This document shows, piece after piece, positions 25,878 to 35,611 of a stretch of 64,000 nt of DNA. The position numbers and the translations under genes are program-made. The stretch is from DSOI01 sp041394885 (lineage in GTDB: Bacteria; Acidobacteriota; Terriglobia; Bryobacterales; Bryobacteraceae): positions 3,371-67,370 of the forward strand of contig JAWKHI010000044.1 in NCBI GenBank assembly GCA_041394885.1. The letters run 5' to 3'. Below the pieces are notes generated by a model. It saw only the letters and a list, made by a program, of their open reading frames with translations. It ran no database searches and was not told the origin of the DNA. Each line of letters opens with the position of its first letter. Position 1 is the stretch's first letter.

Positions 25878-27794
25878 CTACGCCGCGGGGAAGCTGCCTG
25901 CCACGTCGAGCAGCTTCCGCCGCAGGACGGCTCCGAATTCGACGACATAATCGGGATTGCCGCCGCGCGCGGCGACGATCCAGGGGTTTGAGATGGAACA
26001 GCGAAGGATCCGGATCTTGCCGACACGGGCGAACTCGCCAGGCGGGATTCCAAGGCGGCCGAGGAACCCATCCATGCTGTTTCCTCCCCGCGGACGCTCG
26101 AGCCCATAGTGCGCGAACCCGAGCTCGGCCGACGAAAGGATGAACTCATGGCGCTGGACGACGTCGTGCTCCCGGAACCGCAGCAGCCCATAGAGCTCGC
26201 CGTTGAAACGATTCATGCGCTCGAGGGAGGTGTTTCCAGCGAGGTTGGCGGCGAAGCAGAACAGGTTGGTGTCGGGAGGGTCCGTGAGCGGAGTAAGGAC
26301 AATGCCGCTTTCGAGCAAGGCGGGAGCGATGCCGAGGGCCTCGCGATAGAGCTCCTGCGCGCCTTGAATGGTCATGCCGACCATGGCGCCGTGGTTGGTT
26401 TCATCGAGCGGAACCACGCGATGAGCGAGCCAGCAGGCCGCCGCGGCCGCGCCGGGCTTCGAGCCTTCCAGAATATAGCGGCCGATGAAGGGCCGGGCTC
26501 GCTCTTCGTGTTCGTGAAACACATAGGACGCTTCAAACGAGATCAGCTCGCGGAGGCGCTCATCACGAAACAGGGCCACGCCGCATGGGTAAGGAATGAA
26601 GCCCAGCTTGTGCGGATCGATGGTGGCGGAGTCTGTCTGGCCGGTGGCCTGAAAGGCCCGAAAGACAGGTTCCGGGAGCAAAGCGGCGGGACGTCGATCC
26701 TGTTCGCCCGGGCGTGTCCGGATCAGTTCGCCATTTTCGCTGAACAGAAGGCAGCGGATGTAGCCGCCCCAGGCAGCGTCGCAGTGATGGAAGAACTCGA
26801 GGCCGCGGGCGCGGAAATCGCGGCGCATGGCGACGATCTCGTCGAGCGCGTCGACCGAGCCTTCTTCGGTGGATCCGAGCACGGAGACCAGTTCGATGAC
26901 CGGGGTCCGGGATTGCAGGCAGTCGTCGAGGATGGCGCGCAAGGCGTCGAGATCGATGCGGAATCGCTCATCGACGGGCGCGGCGCGAATCTGGCCGGCT
27001 CCGAGCCCGAGCACTTCGACGGCCTTGGCCAACGAGTAGTGCGCGGTGACAGGAACGATGACAACGCCCGGCCTGACATCGGGATGGGCGCGGAAGAATC
27101 GATGAATGCCCGCGCCGGAGATGCTGTGGCGGGCCAAGGCGGCGTCGACGGCGCGGGCGTCGCCTCCGGCGGCGTCGACCAGGCGTTGCCGCAGGCTGAG
27201 CGACTCTTCCATACCGAGGTTGAGCAGTTCCCAATCCGTGCCAGGGATGATCGATCCCAAGCCGAGATCCTGGGCGGCGGCGCGGGCGGCGAGCCCCTGA
27301 TATTTGAGGTTTCTCGCCACCCAGAGCGCCTCGATATTGGCGATCGTGCCGCCGGCGGTGATGTGACCCCAGGCGCGCGGGCCATAGCCCATGAGGCGGG
27401 CGAGTTGTCCGGCCGCTTCCACTTCCATTTCCGTCGTGGCGGGTGAGCCCTCGAGGCTGACGTTGTTCGGGTTATGGAGCATGGTGGCGAAGTACCCTGC
27501 GATGGCGGGCAGATACTGGTCACCGAGCATGTGGCCGATGTAGCGGGGGCTGAAGAATGGAATGTCCTGCTTGAGGCGAGCCAACAATCCGAACAGCTCC
27601 TGTTCGAGCAAGTCGACAGCGTCTTGAAACTCACTATCCCGCTTGATGCGCTCCGGGATGAGGCGTTCGTCGGCGGGATGGAAGTTGCGGCGCCAGAATA
27701 CGGTGTCGCGGAGCGCTTCGACGATCAGGCGCTCGAGCGTGCTGGCGTTCTCGCCCTTCGGGCCGAGAAACATCGCGTAGTGCTTGGGATTCAT
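25878..27794 (-). CDS. PLP-dependent group II amino-acid decarboxylase family protein
   Basis: This 638-residue enzyme shows the group II decarboxylase pattern: GHMLGDQYLPAIAGYFATML, HITAGGTIANIEALWVARN (PLP phosphate region), HCDAAWGGY (Asp binding the pyridine nitrogen, about 337) and the Schiff-base lysine in TIDPHKLGFIPYPCG (about 397). It is longer than typical glutamate or tyrosine decarboxylases. The substrate amino acid cannot be told from sequence. The ATG at 27794 is favoured; extending upstream would overlap the esterase gene, which ends 13 bases before on the same strand, so the two probably form an operon. Confidence 0.88.
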   Translation of the reverse strand: MNPKHYAMFLGPKGENASTLERLIVEALRDTVFWRRNFHPADERLIPERIKRDSEFQDAVDLLEQELFGLLARLKQDIPFFSPRYIGHMLGDQYLPAIAGYFATMLHNPNNVSLEGSPATTEMEVEAAGQLARLMGYGPRAWGHITAGGTIANIEALWVARNLKYQGLAARAAAQDLGLGSIIPGTDWELLNLGMEESLSLRQRLVDAAGGDARAVDAALARHSISGAGIHRFFRAHPDVRPGVVIVPVTAHYSLAKAVEVLGLGAGQIRAAPVDERFRIDLDALRAILDDCLQSRTPVIELVSVLGSTEEGSVDALDEIVAMRRDFRARGLEFFHHCDAAWGGYIRCLLFSENGELIRTRPGEQDRRPAALLPEPVFRAFQATGQTDSATIDPHKLGFIPYPCGVALFRDERLRELISFEASYVFHEHEERARPFIGRYILEGSKPGAAAAACWLAHRVVPLDETNHGAMVGMTIQGAQELYREALGIAPALLESGIVLTPLTDPPDTNLFCFAANLAGNTSLERMNRFNGELYGLLRFREHDVVQRHEFILSSAELGFAHYGLERPRGGNSMDGFLGRLGIPPGEFARVGKIRILRCSISNPWIVAARGGNPDYVVEFGAVLRRKLLDVAGSFPAA

Positions 27795-27807
27795 GGCCGC
27801 ACCAGCC

Positions 27808-29142
27808 TTAGCGCGAAGCGCCCAAGTAGCGCGCGGCGAAATCGAGATAAACCGGCCAATTGGGACCGGGACTGTGGCCGCCGCTATGCTGGCGGAAGGC
27901 GACGTCGCTTTCGGCGAGTGTCGTTTCCATGACGGGGAACTCCGCGGTGGGGAGAGGCTTTTTCCCAAGCAGGCGGTAGACCGGCCCGGCTCCCACGCCA
28001 GCGAGAAACATTCCCTTGGCGTCCACCCAGCCGTCGCCTTCCGTTGCACCGGCGCTGATGAACACAGGCCGAGGGGCGCACAGCGCGACTAGCTCATGCG
28101 CGTCAACGGGCAGGTCATTCCAGTGGAGCGGACCCGCATACTTCATGTAATTGCCTGCCATCCAGTGATACTCATTCGGTGCGGCCACGTTCTCGACGAG
28201 CTCACCCCAGTTACGGCGGTGTATCTTAGCTCCGCCGGCGCCGGAGGAACTGATGAACCCGATGGCGATGCGGGGATCGTAGGCCATGGCGACGAGCGCC
28301 GCCTTGCCGTAGCGCGAATGGCCGTCGATGGAGACTCGCCTGGCATCGACGAGTTTGCCGCTTTCGAAATAGTCAATAGCGCGGCTAGCGCCCCATGCCC
28401 AAGCCTTGAGGGCGCCCCAGTCGTCGACCTTGCGGGGTTGTCCTTTGTTGACCAGCCCGATGATGCCTTCGGTGAGGCCAGCGCCGTTGTCGGCTTGGAC
28501 GGTGTTGGGGACGAGGATGGCGAAGGCCCACCCGCGGTCGAGCGCGTCCTGCTGCCAGGCGGGCGGCCCCGGCGGCGGACCCTTGGGCGCCGTTCCGGGG
28601 CGGCGCGGGAACCCGCCGATGAAGCCGAATTCGAGCAGCACCGGGGCAGGACTCTTGGCGTTGGCCGGCACGGTGAGCGCCATCTTGATATCGACGGTGA
28701 TGGCGGGATAGGCCGAGTTATCGACGTGTCCAGTCAATTGGCGGACAACAATGGGGACTCCGCCTCGCGTCTCGTTCGTGGTGGAAGTTACTTCCCAGTC
28801 GACCCTAGGCGTCACTTTGGGGGTGCGTCCGTAGACTTCGCGGTCAAACAACTCGACGATCTCGAGGCGCCGCTGCTTCCACCATTGGGACGGAGTGGTG
28901 ACCATCTTGCCGTTGTTGAGTCGAAGGGGATCGGGAAGATCGGGGTAGGGGTTGGCTTTGGATTCGTCGTAGTTTGCCGCGTTAGGGGCATCCCGGTTGC
29001 GGCCGTCGGCGCCGCGGCGGAGCGCGTCAATGCCGAGCAGACGCAGCGTACGCTCATGTTCCGCCTTGGTGGCGGCCTGTTGCTCGGGTGAGGGCTGGGC
29101 GAGGAGACTGGCGGCAAGGGGGAAGGCGAAGAGGGTGCGCAC
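27808..29142 (-). CDS. Secreted glucuronoyl-methylesterase-like (CE15-type) alpha/beta hydrolase
   Basis: The 444-residue protein has a short signal peptide (RTLFAFPLAASLLAQPS) starting at GTG. The nucleophile elbow DGHSRYGKAALV (about residue 272) matches the GxSRxGK motif of CE15 esterases, and the catalytic His fits QHSGGHSPGPNWP near the C-terminus. CE15 enzymes cleave ester links between lignin alcohols and glucuronoxylan, which would suit a plant-polymer degrader. GTG 29142 is only six bases after TATAAT, so the transcript may be leaderless. It is followed by the PLP decarboxylase. Confidence 0.85.
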   Translation of the reverse strand: MRTLFAFPLAASLLAQPSPEQQAATKAEHERTLRLLGIDALRRGADGRNRDAPNAANYDESKANPYPDLPDPLRLNNGKMVTTPSQWWKQRRLEIVELFDREVYGRTPKVTPRVDWEVTSTTNETRGGVPIVVRQLTGHVDNSAYPAITVDIKMALTVPANAKSPAPVLLEFGFIGGFPRRPGTAPKGPPPGPPAWQQDALDRGWAFAILVPNTVQADNGAGLTEGIIGLVNKGQPRKVDDWGALKAWAWGASRAIDYFESGKLVDARRVSIDGHSRYGKAALVAMAYDPRIAIGFISSSGAGGAKIHRRNWGELVENVAAPNEYHWMAGNYMKYAGPLHWNDLPVDAHELVALCAPRPVFISAGATEGDGWVDAKGMFLAGVGAGPVYRLLGKKPLPTAEFPVMETTLAESDVAFRQHSGGHSPGPNWPVYLDFAARYLGASR

Positions 29143-29148
29143 GGCCTG

Positions 29149-29154
29149 ATTATA
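29149..29154 (-). promoter_or_regulatory. -10 element directly before the CE15-like gene
   Basis: On the minus strand a perfect TATAAT ends six bases before the GTG start codon. No -35 hexamer is evident at 16-18 bases upstream. Transcription starting at the usual distance would begin at the start codon. Confidence 0.45.
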
Positions 29155-29422
29155 CAGTCTCTTTATTTGCGGCCCCTCGGCTGGGTGCCGGGCCGCCACA
29201 CGGTGCTGTTCACAACAGGGGACAGGCTGGCGATGCCGATCGAGTTCGACGTGGACGGAAGCGCGCGAGCGGCCCCGCTGGCCCGGCCAGTGAAGAGCTA
29301 AGCTACTGGAATTACACAACTATTACACGGCGTCTCCAGAATCTCGGGTACCTTGGACATAGCGCAGCCGATGGTATCGGTAGCGAGCAATTTTTCCAAC
29401 AATAGAGGAGTACCTGATCGCC

Positions 29423-30301
29423 GTGAGCAAACCTGTCGTCATCGCCTCGAATCCTCCCGAGGCCACTGATAAGACCGTATTTAACTGGCCGACCATCATC
29501 GCCCTCGCCTTCGTGCACGTGGGCGCGCTGGCGGCGTTCTTTTTCATCGAATGGAAGGCGATCGCGGTGGCCGCGGTCCTCTACTTTCTTTGCATCAGTT
29601 GGGGCATCGGGATGGGCTACCACCGGCTGCTGACGCACCGGTCGTATAAAGTACCCCGGTGGATTGAGTACCTGTTCGCGGTGTTGGGGTCCATGACGCT
29701 CGAAGGCGGGCCGATTTTCTGGGTCGGGACGCACCGGATCCATCACCAGTGTTCGGATCAGGAAGGGGATCCACATTCGCCGCGCGATGGCGCCTGGTGG
29801 TCTCACATCGGGTGGATCATCCTGGGCAAGGGTCAGCACAACGAAACGGATTACTTCCGCCGGTACGCGCCGGACATGACGCGGAACGGCTTCTATGTCT
29901 GGCTGAACACGTATCATTATGTCCCGTTGTTGATTTCCGCGGCACTGCTGTTTGCCTGGGGCGGATGGCCGGCGTTTCTGTGGGCCGGATGCCTGCGCGT
30001 GGTGGTGAGCCTGCACTCGACCTGGGCGGTGAATTCGGCGACGCACATGTGGGGCAAGCGCCGGTTCCTCACCAAAGACGACTCGCGCAACAACTGGTGG
30101 GTGGCGCTGCTGACCTTCGGCGAAGGGTGGCACAACAATCACCATGCCAAACCCAATTCGGCGCGGCACGGGCTGGCGTGGTACGAGCTCGACATCACCT
30201 GGCTGCAGATCAAGGCGCTAGGGAAACTGGGCATCGCGACCGGGGTGAAAGAGGCCAGCGTCCGGGATGCGGATCCGGAGCCGGCGCGCGCCGCGGCGTA
30301 G
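29423..30301 (+). CDS. Membrane fatty-acid desaturase (delta-9 / acyl-CoA desaturase type)
   Basis: The 292-residue integral membrane protein has the three histidine boxes of the di-iron desaturases: HRLLTH (about 66), HRIHHQ (about 103) and HNNHH (about 237), separated by membrane segments. It introduces a double bond into saturated acyl chains using O2 and electrons from a ferredoxin or cytochrome-type donor, adjusting membrane fluidity. It starts at GTG 29423 with AGAGGAG 12 bases upstream. The C-terminus is hydrophilic. A two-component system follows at once. Confidence 0.92.
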   Translation: MSKPVVIASNPPEATDKTVFNWPTIIALAFVHVGALAAFFFIEWKAIAVAAVLYFLCISWGIGMGYHRLLTHRSYKVPRWIEYLFAVLGSMTLEGGPIFWVGTHRIHHQCSDQEGDPHSPRDGAWWSHIGWIILGKGQHNETDYFRRYAPDMTRNGFYVWLNTYHYVPLLISAALLFAWGGWPAFLWAGCLRVVVSLHSTWAVNSATHMWGKRRFLTKDDSRNNWWVALLTFGEGWHNNHHAKPNSARHGLAWYELDITWLQIKALGKLGIATGVKEASVRDADPEPARAAA

Positions 30302-30321
30302 GGCGGCTCTATGCTGTAAGC

Positions 30322-31230
30322 ATGAGCCTGCGCCGGCACCGTAAAGCGGTCTTCATCGCGCTGGGGGCCGCGACGGTTGCCTTCGCATTGGGAATGAACG
30401 TGAGCTGGGTGGTGATCAACTGGCGCGCGGGCGTGCAGTTGGTGCTGGGCGCGATTCTGTTCGCGATGATCATCGCGGGGGTCGTGTTGAATACCGCCTT
30501 CCTGGTGCGCGAAATCCGGCGCAACGAGCAGCACAACAACTTCATCAACGCGGTAACGCATGAGTTGAAGACGCCGGTGGCCTCGATCCGCCTGTATCTG
30601 GAGACGCTGAAGACGCGTCCGGTAGAGGAAGAGAAACGGCAGCAGTTCTACGACCACATGCTCGAGGATTCAGACCGGCTGCTCGACACCATCGAACAGG
30701 TGTTGAAGGCCGGGCAGGTGACATCGGGCCGCCATCCGGAACCGGTGCCGGTGAATTTGCCGGAGACGATCGAGCAGAGCCTGGCACTGGCGCGATCGCG
30801 GCACCGGCTGCCGGAGGAGGCCCTGTCTTTCGTGAACCGGATCACGGGCGGCGGAACGACGGTGATGGGCGACCCCGACGATTTGCGGACCGCGATCCTC
30901 AATCTGCTCGATAACGCGGTGAAGTATTCCGGCCAGACGGTGTCGGTGCTGGTGGAGCTGACGCGCGGGGAGAAGGGACAGCTATTGGTGCGGGTCAAGG
31001 ATCAGGGAATCGGAATACCGAGCCACGAGTTGAAAACGATCTTCGAGAGATTCCATCGGATTCGCGACGCGGCCGCGTCGCGCGTGAAAGGCACCGGACT
31101 TGGGTTGTTCATCGTGAATTCGGTAGCGAAGCATCACAAGGGGCGCGTCTACGCCGAGAGCGGCGGGAGCGGGCTGGGAAGCACCTTCACACTCGAGCTG
31201 CCGGCGGCCGGACCGGGGAGGGAGTCCTAG
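30322..31230 (+). CDS. Membrane sensor histidine kinase
   Basis: The 302-residue protein has two N-terminal membrane helices (VFIALGAATVAFALGMNV and LVLGAILFAMIIAGVVLN) with little between them. A HisKA domain follows with phospho-acceptor His in INAVTHELKTPVASIR (about 76), then HATPase_c with NLLDNAVKY (N box), DQGIGIP and GTGLGLFIVNSVAKHH. Lacking an extracellular sensor domain, it may sense the membrane itself. It begins 20 bases after the desaturase and is followed 3 bases later by its response regulator; regulation of membrane lipids is a reasonable guess. Confidence 0.92.
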   Translation: MSLRRHRKAVFIALGAATVAFALGMNVSWVVINWRAGVQLVLGAILFAMIIAGVVLNTAFLVREIRRNEQHNNFINAVTHELKTPVASIRLYLETLKTRPVEEEKRQQFYDHMLEDSDRLLDTIEQVLKAGQVTSGRHPEPVPVNLPETIEQSLALARSRHRLPEEALSFVNRITGGGTTVMGDPDDLRTAILNLLDNAVKYSGQTVSVLVELTRGEKGQLLVRVKDQGIGIPSHELKTIFERFHRIRDAAASRVKGTGLGLFIVNSVAKHHKGRVYAESGGSGLGSTFTLELPAAGPGRES

Positions 31231-31233
31231 GCG

Positions 31234-31956
31234 GTGGCCGCACGGATTCTGGTGGTGGAAGACGAGAGCCACCTGGCCGAGGGGCTGCGCTATAACCTGG
31301 AGGCCGAAGGCTATGGGGTGGTGTGCGTGGAGACGGGCGAAGCGGCGGTGGAGTTGTTCGGCGACAGGGGGGAGAAGTTCGACGCCGTCCTCCTGGATGT
31401 GATGCTGCCGGGGATGGATGGGTTCGAGGTGGCGCGGCGGCTGCGGGCGGCGCGCTGGTTCGTGCCGATCCTCATGCTGACGGCGCGCGGCCGGAGCCAG
31501 GACGTGATGGAGGGTTTCGGCGCCGGAGCCGACGATTATCTCTCGAAGCCCTTCGAGTTGTCGATCCTGCTGGTGCGTCTGCACGCGCTTTTGCGGCGAA
31601 CCGAGTGGCAGCGGTCGCAGGCTCCGGAGCAGCCAGTGGGCGATGTGTTCGAGTTCGCCGGGCGGCGGCTGGACTTCGAGAAACTGGAGTTGACCTGGCC
31701 CGAGCACGAGACGAAAGACACGCCGCTGCGGCTCACCCTCATGGAGGCGCAATTGCTGCGGTTTCTGATAAACCGGCGCGGAACCGTGGTGTCGCGCAAG
31801 ACGCTGCTCGAGGAGGTGTGGGGTGTCCATGAGGATACCGACACCCGGGCGATCGACAACTTCGTGGCGCGTCTACGGAAGTATATTGAGGACGAGCCGG
31901 GACAGCCGAGGCATCTGCTGACGGTGCGGGGGGTAGGATACCGGTTCGAGCCGTAA
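31234..31956 (+). CDS. OmpR/PhoB-family response regulator
   Basis: The 240-residue regulator has a receiver domain (acidic DE near residue 12, phospho-acceptor Asp about 55 in VLLDVMLPGMDGFE, Lys in YLSKPFE near 105) and a C-terminal winged helix ending TVRGVGYRFEP. GTG 31234 is the likely start, with a GGGGAGGGAG stretch upstream inside the kinase gene. It pairs with the preceding kinase as a cytoplasmic transcription regulator. Confidence 0.93.
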   Translation: MAARILVVEDESHLAEGLRYNLEAEGYGVVCVETGEAAVELFGDRGEKFDAVLLDVMLPGMDGFEVARRLRAARWFVPILMLTARGRSQDVMEGFGAGADDYLSKPFELSILLVRLHALLRRTEWQRSQAPEQPVGDVFEFAGRRLDFEKLELTWPEHETKDTPLRLTLMEAQLLRFLINRRGTVVSRKTLLEEVWGVHEDTDTRAIDNFVARLRKYIEDEPGQPRHLLTVRGVGYRFEP

Positions 31957-32065
31957 CCGATAAGGAAGCGGCGGGTTGCGATTGCCCACCTGCGTGGGCG
32001 ACACTGAATGCACCGGCAAGCATGTAACGCCCGCCTCCCGGCTTCTGTCGAACACCGATCGCTCC

Positions 32066-35000
32066 ATGCGGCGTCTCTCCAGTCATCTCGCGAGCTATTT
32101 CACCCGTTCGGCCTGTGCGATGGGCGCCCAATATCACGCCCGCGGGCGGGTGGAGATCGTTTTCGAAGACGAATTTTCGGTCCTGTCGTTCGTATATATC
32201 TCCCCGACGCGTGTGCAGGATGCTGGTTTTCATTGGAGTGATGGGGCGCTCTACTGCAGTTGCGACTGCTCTCAGTACCGCCCGGGCACCCTCTGCGAAC
32301 ACTTGTGGGCAACGGTGCTGGAGGCCGATGAACTGGAGATCGTTCCGCCATCGTATCTGGTGGCGCCGCTGAAACCGGTGGCGATGGAACTGTTCGAGAG
32401 AATCGCCCAGGGCGGGGATAGTCTGGACGCGATTCCAGACGCTCCGAAGGTGGAGCCGTGGCGGCAGCAGATCGCGACGGTGGGGGTCTTGCGCGAACCG
32501 CAGCGGGTTTCCCGGCCGGCGCAGTGGCCGGAACGCCGCGAATTCCTCTATAGCGTCCCGGCACACTTGCCGGCAAACGGCGGAGGATTTACCCTCGAGC
32601 TGTACACGCGGGACCGGCGGAAGGCCGGCGACGGCTTCACCAAGGCGAAGCCGCTGCGGATCCATACCGCGGCGGAACTTCCTGACTCCGAGGACCGGGA
32701 GATCGTTTCTCTGCTGCAAGGGGCCACTCCGTCGAGCGGCTACAGCGCTTACGGGAGCTACTATGCGGGCGTCCCGTCTCAGTGGCAGTTGTCGCCGACG
32801 CTCACGCAGTCCGCTCTGCCGCGCATTGCGCAATCGGGCCGCCTATACTTGCGGACCGATACCGATAGTTTCCAGCCGGTGGGGTGGGACGGCGGAGAAC
32901 CGTGGAGGCTGAAGCTGCGGCTGAGCCTCGAGGAAGGGTACTGGACACTGGATGGCCATTTCGAGCGCGAGGGCGCGCATCTGGAACTTTCGGCGCCTTC
33001 GGTGATCCTTTCGTCAGGCTTCGTTCTGGGTCCGGACACGGTTTCGCGGCTGGACCCCTCCACGCCGTTGGAGTGGCTGCAAACGCTGCGCCGGCACGGC
33101 CCTATCCGGGCGCCGGAATCGGATCGCGATGAGTTCATCCGGACCATTTTTGCTCAAGCCGATGTGCCGGCCATTTGCCTGCCGGAGGAACTGCCGGTGG
33201 AAGAGGTCACCTCCACGCCCGTCCCCGCGCTGCGGATCCAGCGGGAGGAAGGCTACACGCTGCAGCTACACCTGTCGTTTCGCTACGGCGAGGTCCTGGT
33301 CCCATACGGCGAAGAGCGGAGCGCGTTGTACGACCCGGCGACGCAACGGCTGCTGAGGCGGGATTGCGCGGCGGAACAAAGCGCGGCGCGGATGCTCCAG
33401 CAGTTCGCCGGCCCTTGTTACGAGGCGGATGCCAGCGGTTCGCACTGGCACGCCCAGCAAAACGTGCTTCCCGCACTGGTGAGCACCCTGGTGATGGAAG
33501 GCTGGCTTGTGGAGTTGAACGGCAGCGAGTTCCGCACACCGGGAGAAAGCAGCCTCGCCATCACATCCGGGATTGACTGGTTCGACCTCGAAGGATCGGT
33601 GGATTACGGCGGCTCCCGCGCGCGGCTTCCGGCGCTGCTCGAGGCGATGAAGCGAAACGACAGTTTCGTCCGGCTGGACGATGGAACGCTCGGACTTCTG
33701 CCCACCGACTGGCTGAACCGGTTACGGACCATCGCCGGGATGGGCGAGCTTTCGAAAGACCGGCTGCGGTTCAAGAGCAGCCAGGCTGGATTTCTGGACG
33801 CGCTACTCGCCACGCAACCGGAAGTTTCTTTCGACGAAGGCTTTGCGCATGCCCGCGGGCAACTGAACCGCTTCCAGGGGATCCGTGCGGTGGATCAGCC
33901 GCCGGAGTTCGGCGGGACGCTGCGCGAGTATCAACGGGAGGGGCTCGGGTGGCTGCGATTCCTGGACGATTTCGGTTTCGGCGGATGCCTGGCCGACGAC
34001 ATGGGGGTGGGCAAGACGGTCCAGGTGCTGGCGCTGCTCGAGCAGCGCCGGGTGGCGGCCGACCGAAAGGGGCCGTTTCTGGTGGTGGTGCCGCGGTCGC
34101 TGATTTTCAACTGGATGGCCGAAGCGGCTCGCTTTACTCCATCGATGCGGGTGCTCGATCACACCGGAGCCGCACGGTCCGCCGAACGATTCGGCGAGGT
34201 GGACCTGGTGTTGACGACCTACGGCACCGTCCGGCGGGACATCGTGCAGTTGAAGAACATCGAGTTCGACTATGTGGTGCTCGACGAGGCGCAGGCCATC
34301 AAGAACAGCGCCACCGACACGGCGAAAGCGGTGCGGCTGCTGCGCGGCCGGCGGCGGTTGGCGATGTCGGGGACGCCGGTGGAAAATCACCTGGGCGAAC
34401 TGTGGAGTTTGTTCGAGTTCCTCAATCCTGGGATGCTGGGCGGAGCGAAGGTGCTTCGCAACGCCGGACCGGAACTGCGGAATCCCTCCGAGGAAATGCG
34501 GGCCATGCTGGGCCACGCGCTGCGGCCGTACATCCTGCGGCGCACCAAGGGCCAAGTGGCCAAGGAACTGCCGGACAAGACCGAGCAGACCGTGTTTTGC
34601 GAATTGGATGCCGAACAGCGGCGGCTGTACAACGAGATGCGCGAGTATTACCGGGTGTCGCTGCTGTCGCGCGTGGACACCCAGGGGCTGGCAAAGTCAA
34701 AAATGCACGTGCTCGAGGCGCTGCTGCGGCTTCGGCAGGCGGCGTGCCATCCGGGGCTGCTCGACGCCAAGCGGAAGGGAGATTCGTCGGCCAAGCTCGA
34801 CGCGCTGATGGGTCACCTCGAATCGGTGCTCGGGGAAGGTCATAAGGCGCTGGTGTTTTCGCAATTCACCAGCCTGTTGGCGATCGTGCGGAACCGCCTG
34901 GACAAAAATAAGGTCACATACGAGTATCTGGACGGCCAGACGCGGAACCGGGAGGAGTGCGTCCACCGGTTTCAGAACGACGCGGATTGCGGCCTTTTTC

Positions 35001-35293
35001 TGGTGAGCCTGAAAGCGGGCGGGCTGGGCCTGAATCTGACGGCGGCGGAGTATGTGTTTCTCCTGGACCCGTGGTGGAATCCGGCGGTGGAGAGCCAGGC
35101 GATCGACCGCGCGCACCGGATTGGACAGACGCGCAGGGTGTTCGCGTACCGCCTGATCGCGCGGGATACGGTGGAGGAGAAGGTCCTCGAGCTCCAGAAG
35201 ACGAAGCGCGGGCTGGCGGATGCAATCATCAACGCGGACAACAGCCTGGTGAGGGGGCTGGCGCGGGAGGATTTGGAGTTGTTGTTGTCTTAA
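32066..35293 (+). CDS. SWIM-zinc-finger SNF2/Rad54-family helicase-like ATPase
   Basis: The protein is about 1075 residues. It has an N-terminal SWIM zinc finger (CSCDCSQYRPGTLCEHLW, about 66-83), a long middle region and a C-terminal SNF2 ATPase: DDMGVGKTVQVLALL (Walker A, about 644), VLDEAQAIKN (about 738), SGTPVENHLGELWS, then the helicase C domain (VFSQFTSLLAIV, AGGLGLNLTAA, RAHRIGQTRRVFAYRLIA). Such enzymes translocate on double-stranded DNA and remodel protein-DNA complexes. ATG 32066 begins near the domain start; a TTG at 31976 with AAGGAAG upstream is a fair alternative adding 30 residues. Confidence 0.9.
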   Translation: MRRLSSHLASYFTRSACAMGAQYHARGRVEIVFEDEFSVLSFVYISPTRVQDAGFHWSDGALYCSCDCSQYRPGTLCEHLWATVLEADELEIVPPSYLVAPLKPVAMELFERIAQGGDSLDAIPDAPKVEPWRQQIATVGVLREPQRVSRPAQWPERREFLYSVPAHLPANGGGFTLELYTRDRRKAGDGFTKAKPLRIHTAAELPDSEDREIVSLLQGATPSSGYSAYGSYYAGVPSQWQLSPTLTQSALPRIAQSGRLYLRTDTDSFQPVGWDGGEPWRLKLRLSLEEGYWTLDGHFEREGAHLELSAPSVILSSGFVLGPDTVSRLDPSTPLEWLQTLRRHGPIRAPESDRDEFIRTIFAQADVPAICLPEELPVEEVTSTPVPALRIQREEGYTLQLHLSFRYGEVLVPYGEERSALYDPATQRLLRRDCAAEQSAARMLQQFAGPCYEADASGSHWHAQQNVLPALVSTLVMEGWLVELNGSEFRTPGESSLAITSGIDWFDLEGSVDYGGSRARLPALLEAMKRNDSFVRLDDGTLGLLPTDWLNRLRTIAGMGELSKDRLRFKSSQAGFLDALLATQPEVSFDEGFAHARGQLNRFQGIRAVDQPPEFGGTLREYQREGLGWLRFLDDFGFGGCLADDMGVGKTVQVLALLEQRRVAADRKGPFLVVVPRSLIFNWMAEAARFTPSMRVLDHTGAARSAERFGEVDLVLTTYGTVRRDIVQLKNIEFDYVVLDEAQAIKNSATDTAKAVRLLRGRRRLAMSGTPVENHLGELWSLFEFLNPGMLGGAKVLRNAGPELRNPSEEMRAMLGHALRPYILRRTKGQVAKELPDKTEQTVFCELDAEQRRLYNEMREYYRVSLLSRVDTQGLAKSKMHVLEALLRLRQAACHPGLLDAKRKGDSSAKLDALMGHLESVLGEGHKALVFSQFTSLLAIVRNRLDKNKVTYEYLDGQTRNREECVHRFQNDADCGLFLVSLKAGGLGLNLTAAEYVFLLDPWWNPAVESQAIDRAHRIGQTRRVFAYRLIARDTVEEKVLELQKTKRGLADAIINADNSLVRGLAREDLELLLS

Positions 35294-35294
35294 A

Positions 35295-35313
35295 TCGGCC
35301 GTTCGGCGGCCGA
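35295..35313 (+). terminator. Hairpin after the SNF2 gene
   Basis: A 7-bp stem TCGGCCG/CGGCCGA with a 5-base loop starts one base after the stop codon. No T tract follows, so termination is only possible. Confidence 0.35.
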
Positions 35314-35340
35314 ACCTTCGACCGCGCGCTTTCACCCGGC

Positions 35341-35458
35341 GGCACACCGATCTTTCTCCGCCCCGAATCTGTCGCCGACCAACTCGAACGTCGGCCTGAT
35401 CACCAATCAAGCCAGTCAACCGGGGAGGATCCAGATGGCGCTCCGGCTGGCGTTCTGA
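35341..35458 (+). pseudogene. 3'-terminal scrap of an Oar-like TonB receptor
   Basis: The bases encode NLSPTNSNVGLITNQASQP, GRIQMALRLAF and a stop, almost the same as the last residues of TonB receptor 2 at 38935-39028. Matching DNA extends a little upstream (ACACCGATCTTT), but with a one-base insertion relative to receptor 2. No start or upstream receptor sequence remains, so this is the tail of a lost paralogue placed just before the intact gene. Confidence 0.85.
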
Positions 35459-35611
35459 ATCTTCCGTAACCTACTGATGTGAATTAAGTTATCTCTAGTT
35501 GTTTCCCTTGAGGCTGTTTGTTCTAATTGGGGCAGCTTCAGGGGCATGCGTATACGCACTGTCGCGTTCCGTGAGTTCCTGTGCGCTTTGTTCGTGTAAG
35601 GAGCGTCACGT

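Noticed and set aside
26109..27446. 445-codon open frame on the plus strand
   Set aside because: Antisense to the PLP decarboxylase, whose catalytic motifs are clear.
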